45,845 nucleotides of DNA from positions 265,911 to 311,755 of the forward strand of contig CH672400.1 of NCBI GenBank assembly GCA_000153445.1, given 5' to 3'. Positions 43,576 through 45,845 of the stretch are shown piece after piece. Each line of letters opens with the position of its first letter. The stretch's first letter is position 1. Below the pieces are notes generated by a model. It was not told the DNA's origin. It ran no database searches and saw only the letters and a program-made list of their open reading frames with translations. Made by a program: the position numbers and the translations under genes. This stretch comes from a gamma proteobacterium HTCC2207 (GTDB lineage Bacteria; Pseudomonadota; Gammaproteobacteria; Pseudomonadales; Porticoccaceae).

Positions 43576-45798
43576 TTAGAACTCATATCCTAACGTGACA
43601 CCAAATTGACGACCTGGAGCAAGCTCTGCCCAAGAGAAGCTACCTGCGTCATAGCGACGGTTGATACGGTTATCAGCTTCAAAGATATCTGTGCCGTAGA
43701 CCATTAACTTCAATGTTCCATTGCCCATGTCCTTGAGGTAAGTCGCTGAAAGATCAACAGTCTCGAAGCTTTCAATAACAACTTCTGGACCTGTTACTGG
43801 GTCATAAGTGGCCCAAGCAGCCTGAGTGTAAACTTCATCTTTGTGGCTAAAGCTACCAGTAACTGTCAGTGAGCCGCCAGAGATTTCAGTGGTGTACTCA
43901 GCAACCAAACTAGCGGTCAACTCAGGTGCATACATCAGGTACGCTTTGTCTGAGATATCGACACCGTCGTAGTCATACTTGTCGTAGCCGCCGTCAAGGG
44001 TACCTATAGCAGCACGCAGAGTCAGGTTTTCAGTTGGCATCAATGCAGCTTCAATCTCAATACCGTCCATGCTTACTTGACCAGCATTTCGAGTGAATGA
44101 ACAGGTTACGCCATTTTCTGCTGTACCTTTACCACAGACTGGGTCATCACCAGGAACAATAACTTGAACCTGCTTGTCAGTGTAATCAGTGCTGAAGTAA
44201 GTAACGTTCAACTGAGAGTTTTCAGTTGGGTTGCTACGCATACCGATTTCAAAGCTTTCAACCTCCTCTGACTGGTATGGCAACAGCTCTGCTTCATTTG
44301 AACCACGGTTAAAGAATCCACCGCTGCGGAAGCCCGTTGCAAAAGAGGTATACAGCATGCCCTTTTCGAACTCTCTCTGCAGAACTACACGGTAGCTTGT
44401 GTTGTCGTCTGAGAAAGTTGGATTACCAACGTTGATCGCTGCATCAAGATTTTCTGCAATTCGATTTGCGAAATCCAGAATCGCCCAAGAGCGAGAGTAG
44501 AGCTCTTTATCTTCTTCTGTGTATCGTGCGCCTGCAGTAATCGACCAATCATCGTTTAGGTCATAGGTCATTTCACCAAAGAACGCTGATGCTTCTAGGC
44601 TGTGGTTTGCGGTAAAGTTCTGAATAGGACCTGAAGTAATGTAAGAGTCAGCTTCCATATAGTAGGCACCAAGAACAAAGTTCAGGGGACCGTCTAGATC
44701 GGAAATATACTGTATCTCATGTGACTCTTGCTCAAAGGTCTGCTCTCTAACAACCGGGAACATAACGCCATTGGTTCCCCAAGAGCCCAGTGTTGCAAGC
44801 TCGTCATACTCCATGGTGCCCATGATGTATTTGATCTGGTAGCCATCGCCTTCGTGCGTCAGTTTAAAGGTAACATTCTCACCTTCCAACGTCGCAGTAA
44901 GAGGGTTTAGCTGAACGGAGTTCTTGTAACCACTGGCTTTTGAAATATCTGAGGAAACCGTAGCGCAATTCTGTGCAGGAGTGCCCGCACAAAGAGCACC
45001 GGCTGCTGTGGTTGTGTTGATGATGTCTACCGCAGTTGTATCGTGATCATAATCATCGTAGGTCAAAAGAGCTGAGGTATTTTCTGTGAAGTTGTACTTT
45101 ACGGAGATCGAGGCAGTCTGGCTGTCGCGATTGTCAGGTCTGTTGTCATTGGTAACGTTGTAAAGAAAAGACTTCGACTGAATATCTTTAACAGCAATCT
45201 TAATGCCGCCATTTTCGCCCAAAGGCATATTCATAATACCCTTAAGGTCGGTCATGCTCTCATCGCCGAAAGTCGCTTCTACCTTACCGCCCCACTCGCC
45301 GGTTGGTTCAGTTCTTTGAACGTTAATCACACCACCAATGGTGTTACGTCCAAAAAGCGTACCCTGTGGGCCACGAAGTACTTCAACTGACTCGACATCA
45401 AAGAAGTCAAAGATTGCGCCAGAGTTGCTCGCCATAAAGACGCCGTCAATTGCGACACCGATAGTTGATTCAATCGACTTTTCGATATCGTCGTAGCTCA
45501 GGCCTCGAATAGAGGGGCTAAGAGAGTGCGAACCCTGCGAAGTCTGGTGCAATTCAACGTTAGGAACTAATTTGGCAACGTCTACAACACTTCTAATCGA
45601 GCCTCTTTCAAGCTGGCCTGGTGTAATAGCAGTAACGGCTACAGGAACATCCTGAATAGATTCTTGACGCTTTCGAGCAGTAACAATCACTTCCTCAAGA
45701 ACGGTCGCGCCAACGGCTACGTTAGCGTACAGCGGTACCATACATACAGAAATCAGGGCTGGAAGCACCTGCTTCTTAAAGTTTTTCTGATAATTCAT
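43576..45798 (-). CDS. TonB-dependent outer-membrane receptor
   Basis: A 740-residue receptor. Residues 1-30 look like a long signal peptide (VLPALISVCMVPLYANVAVGA). The TonB-box region LEEVIVTARKR follows at about 34-44. The plug domain has VPNVELHQTSQGS, IRGLSYDD and EVLRGPQGTLFGRNTIGGVIN. The remainder is a 22-strand barrel ending GRQFGVTLGYEF with a terminal Phe. This is the long-receptor class that imports large or lipophilic nutrients; the ligand is unknown. It faces the catabolic cluster and is a candidate transporter for its substrate. Confidence 0.95.
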   Translation of the reverse strand: MNYQKNFKKQVLPALISVCMVPLYANVAVGATVLEEVIVTARKRQESIQDVPVAVTAITPGQLERGSIRSVVDVAKLVPNVELHQTSQGSHSLSPSIRGLSYDDIEKSIESTIGVAIDGVFMASNSGAIFDFFDVESVEVLRGPQGTLFGRNTIGGVINVQRTEPTGEWGGKVEATFGDESMTDLKGIMNMPLGENGGIKIAVKDIQSKSFLYNVTNDNRPDNRDSQTASISVKYNFTENTSALLTYDDYDHDTTAVDIINTTTAAGALCAGTPAQNCATVSSDISKASGYKNSVQLNPLTATLEGENVTFKLTHEGDGYQIKYIMGTMEYDELATLGSWGTNGVMFPVVREQTFEQESHEIQYISDLDGPLNFVLGAYYMEADSYITSGPIQNFTANHSLEASAFFGEMTYDLNDDWSITAGARYTEEDKELYSRSWAILDFANRIAENLDAAINVGNPTFSDDNTSYRVVLQREFEKGMLYTSFATGFRSGGFFNRGSNEAELLPYQSEEVESFEIGMRSNPTENSQLNVTYFSTDYTDKQVQVIVPGDDPVCGKGTAENGVTCSFTRNAGQVSMDGIEIEAALMPTENLTLRAAIGTLDGGYDKYDYDGVDISDKAYLMYAPELTASLVAEYTTEISGGSLTVTGSFSHKDEVYTQAAWATYDPVTGPEVVIESFETVDLSATYLKDMGNGTLKLMVYGTDIFEADNRINRRYDAGSFSWAELAPGRQFGVTLGYEF

Positions 45799-45845
45799 CG
45801 ATTTATCCCCTCAGGACATTATTATAATTTTGTTCAAAGCAGATG
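45799..45845 (-). promoter_or_regulatory. Leader of the TonB-dependent receptor
   Basis: Read on the minus strand, the last 47 bases hold TATAAT and a ribosome-binding site GAGGGGAT just before the ATG at 45798. The promoter itself is probably partly outside the window. Confidence 0.4.

Overview
The window looks like a chromosomal segment of a Gram-negative, probably marine, heterotrophic gammaproteobacterium. This rests on the rRNA sequence type, the asmA-mutY-yggX order, prfB with a programmed frameshift, TonB-dependent receptors, and many acyl-CoA and SDR enzymes. A Cellvibrionales/SAR92-like lineage is my guess from overall impression; no search was run.

Layout. (1) 1-712: end of an rrn operon (23S 3' end, 5S, terminator). 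(2) 1047-4555, minus strand: tRNA-Phe, yggX, mutY, asmA. (3) 4608-5070: decayed C-terminus of a second TonB-dependent receptor. (4) 5256-8392, plus strand: hisB, hisH, a DUF2288 gene, an HSD10-like dehydrogenase and a TRIC-type channel. (5) 8662-11612, minus: mnmH/selU, selD and a small outer-membrane barrel. (6) 12042-20423: an AraC-type regulator divergent from a propionyl-CoA to succinyl-CoA module (mcm, pccB, pccA, meaB). (7) 20407-22997, minus: selO and a strictosidine-synthase-like propeller gene. (8) 23168-26721, plus: prfB, lysS and a higBA toxin-antitoxin locus whose toxin has an in-frame TGA. (9) 27225-31283, plus: a delta3,delta2-enoyl-CoA isomerase-like crotonase, an ACAD11-type acyl-CoA dehydrogenase, an APH-type kinase and a TetR regulator. 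(10) 31729-42549, plus: a long catabolic cluster of four SDRs, a Rieske oxygenase, a secreted VOC protein, a haem-binding lipoprotein propeller, a secreted DUF3604 protein, an MDR reductase and a fifth SDR. Facing it on the minus strand are a crotonase and a TonB-dependent receptor (42621-45798).

How the genes may fit together. The TonB receptor could import an unknown lipophilic substrate. Three exported proteins could act on it in the periplasm, and the Rieske oxygenase, SDRs, MDR reductase and crotonases could feed acyl-CoA products to beta-oxidation. The kinase/ACAD11 pair matches the known handling of 4-hydroxyacyl-CoAs. Products with odd-chain remnants would be finished by the propionyl-CoA module. 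The family assignments are well supported; the pathway and substrate are inference.

The intergenic DNA between about 0.7 and 27 kb is littered with a dispersed palindromic element (arms starting GTCATCTCGAACG and ending GTCGGGATGAC). At three loci the outer end of an arm is multiplied into short arrays with a 21-22 bp period. I saw no copy of this element from 27 kb to the end of the window, where the catabolic cluster lies. The best candidates for something undescribed are these helical-phase arrays and the 31.7-45.8 kb catabolic island.
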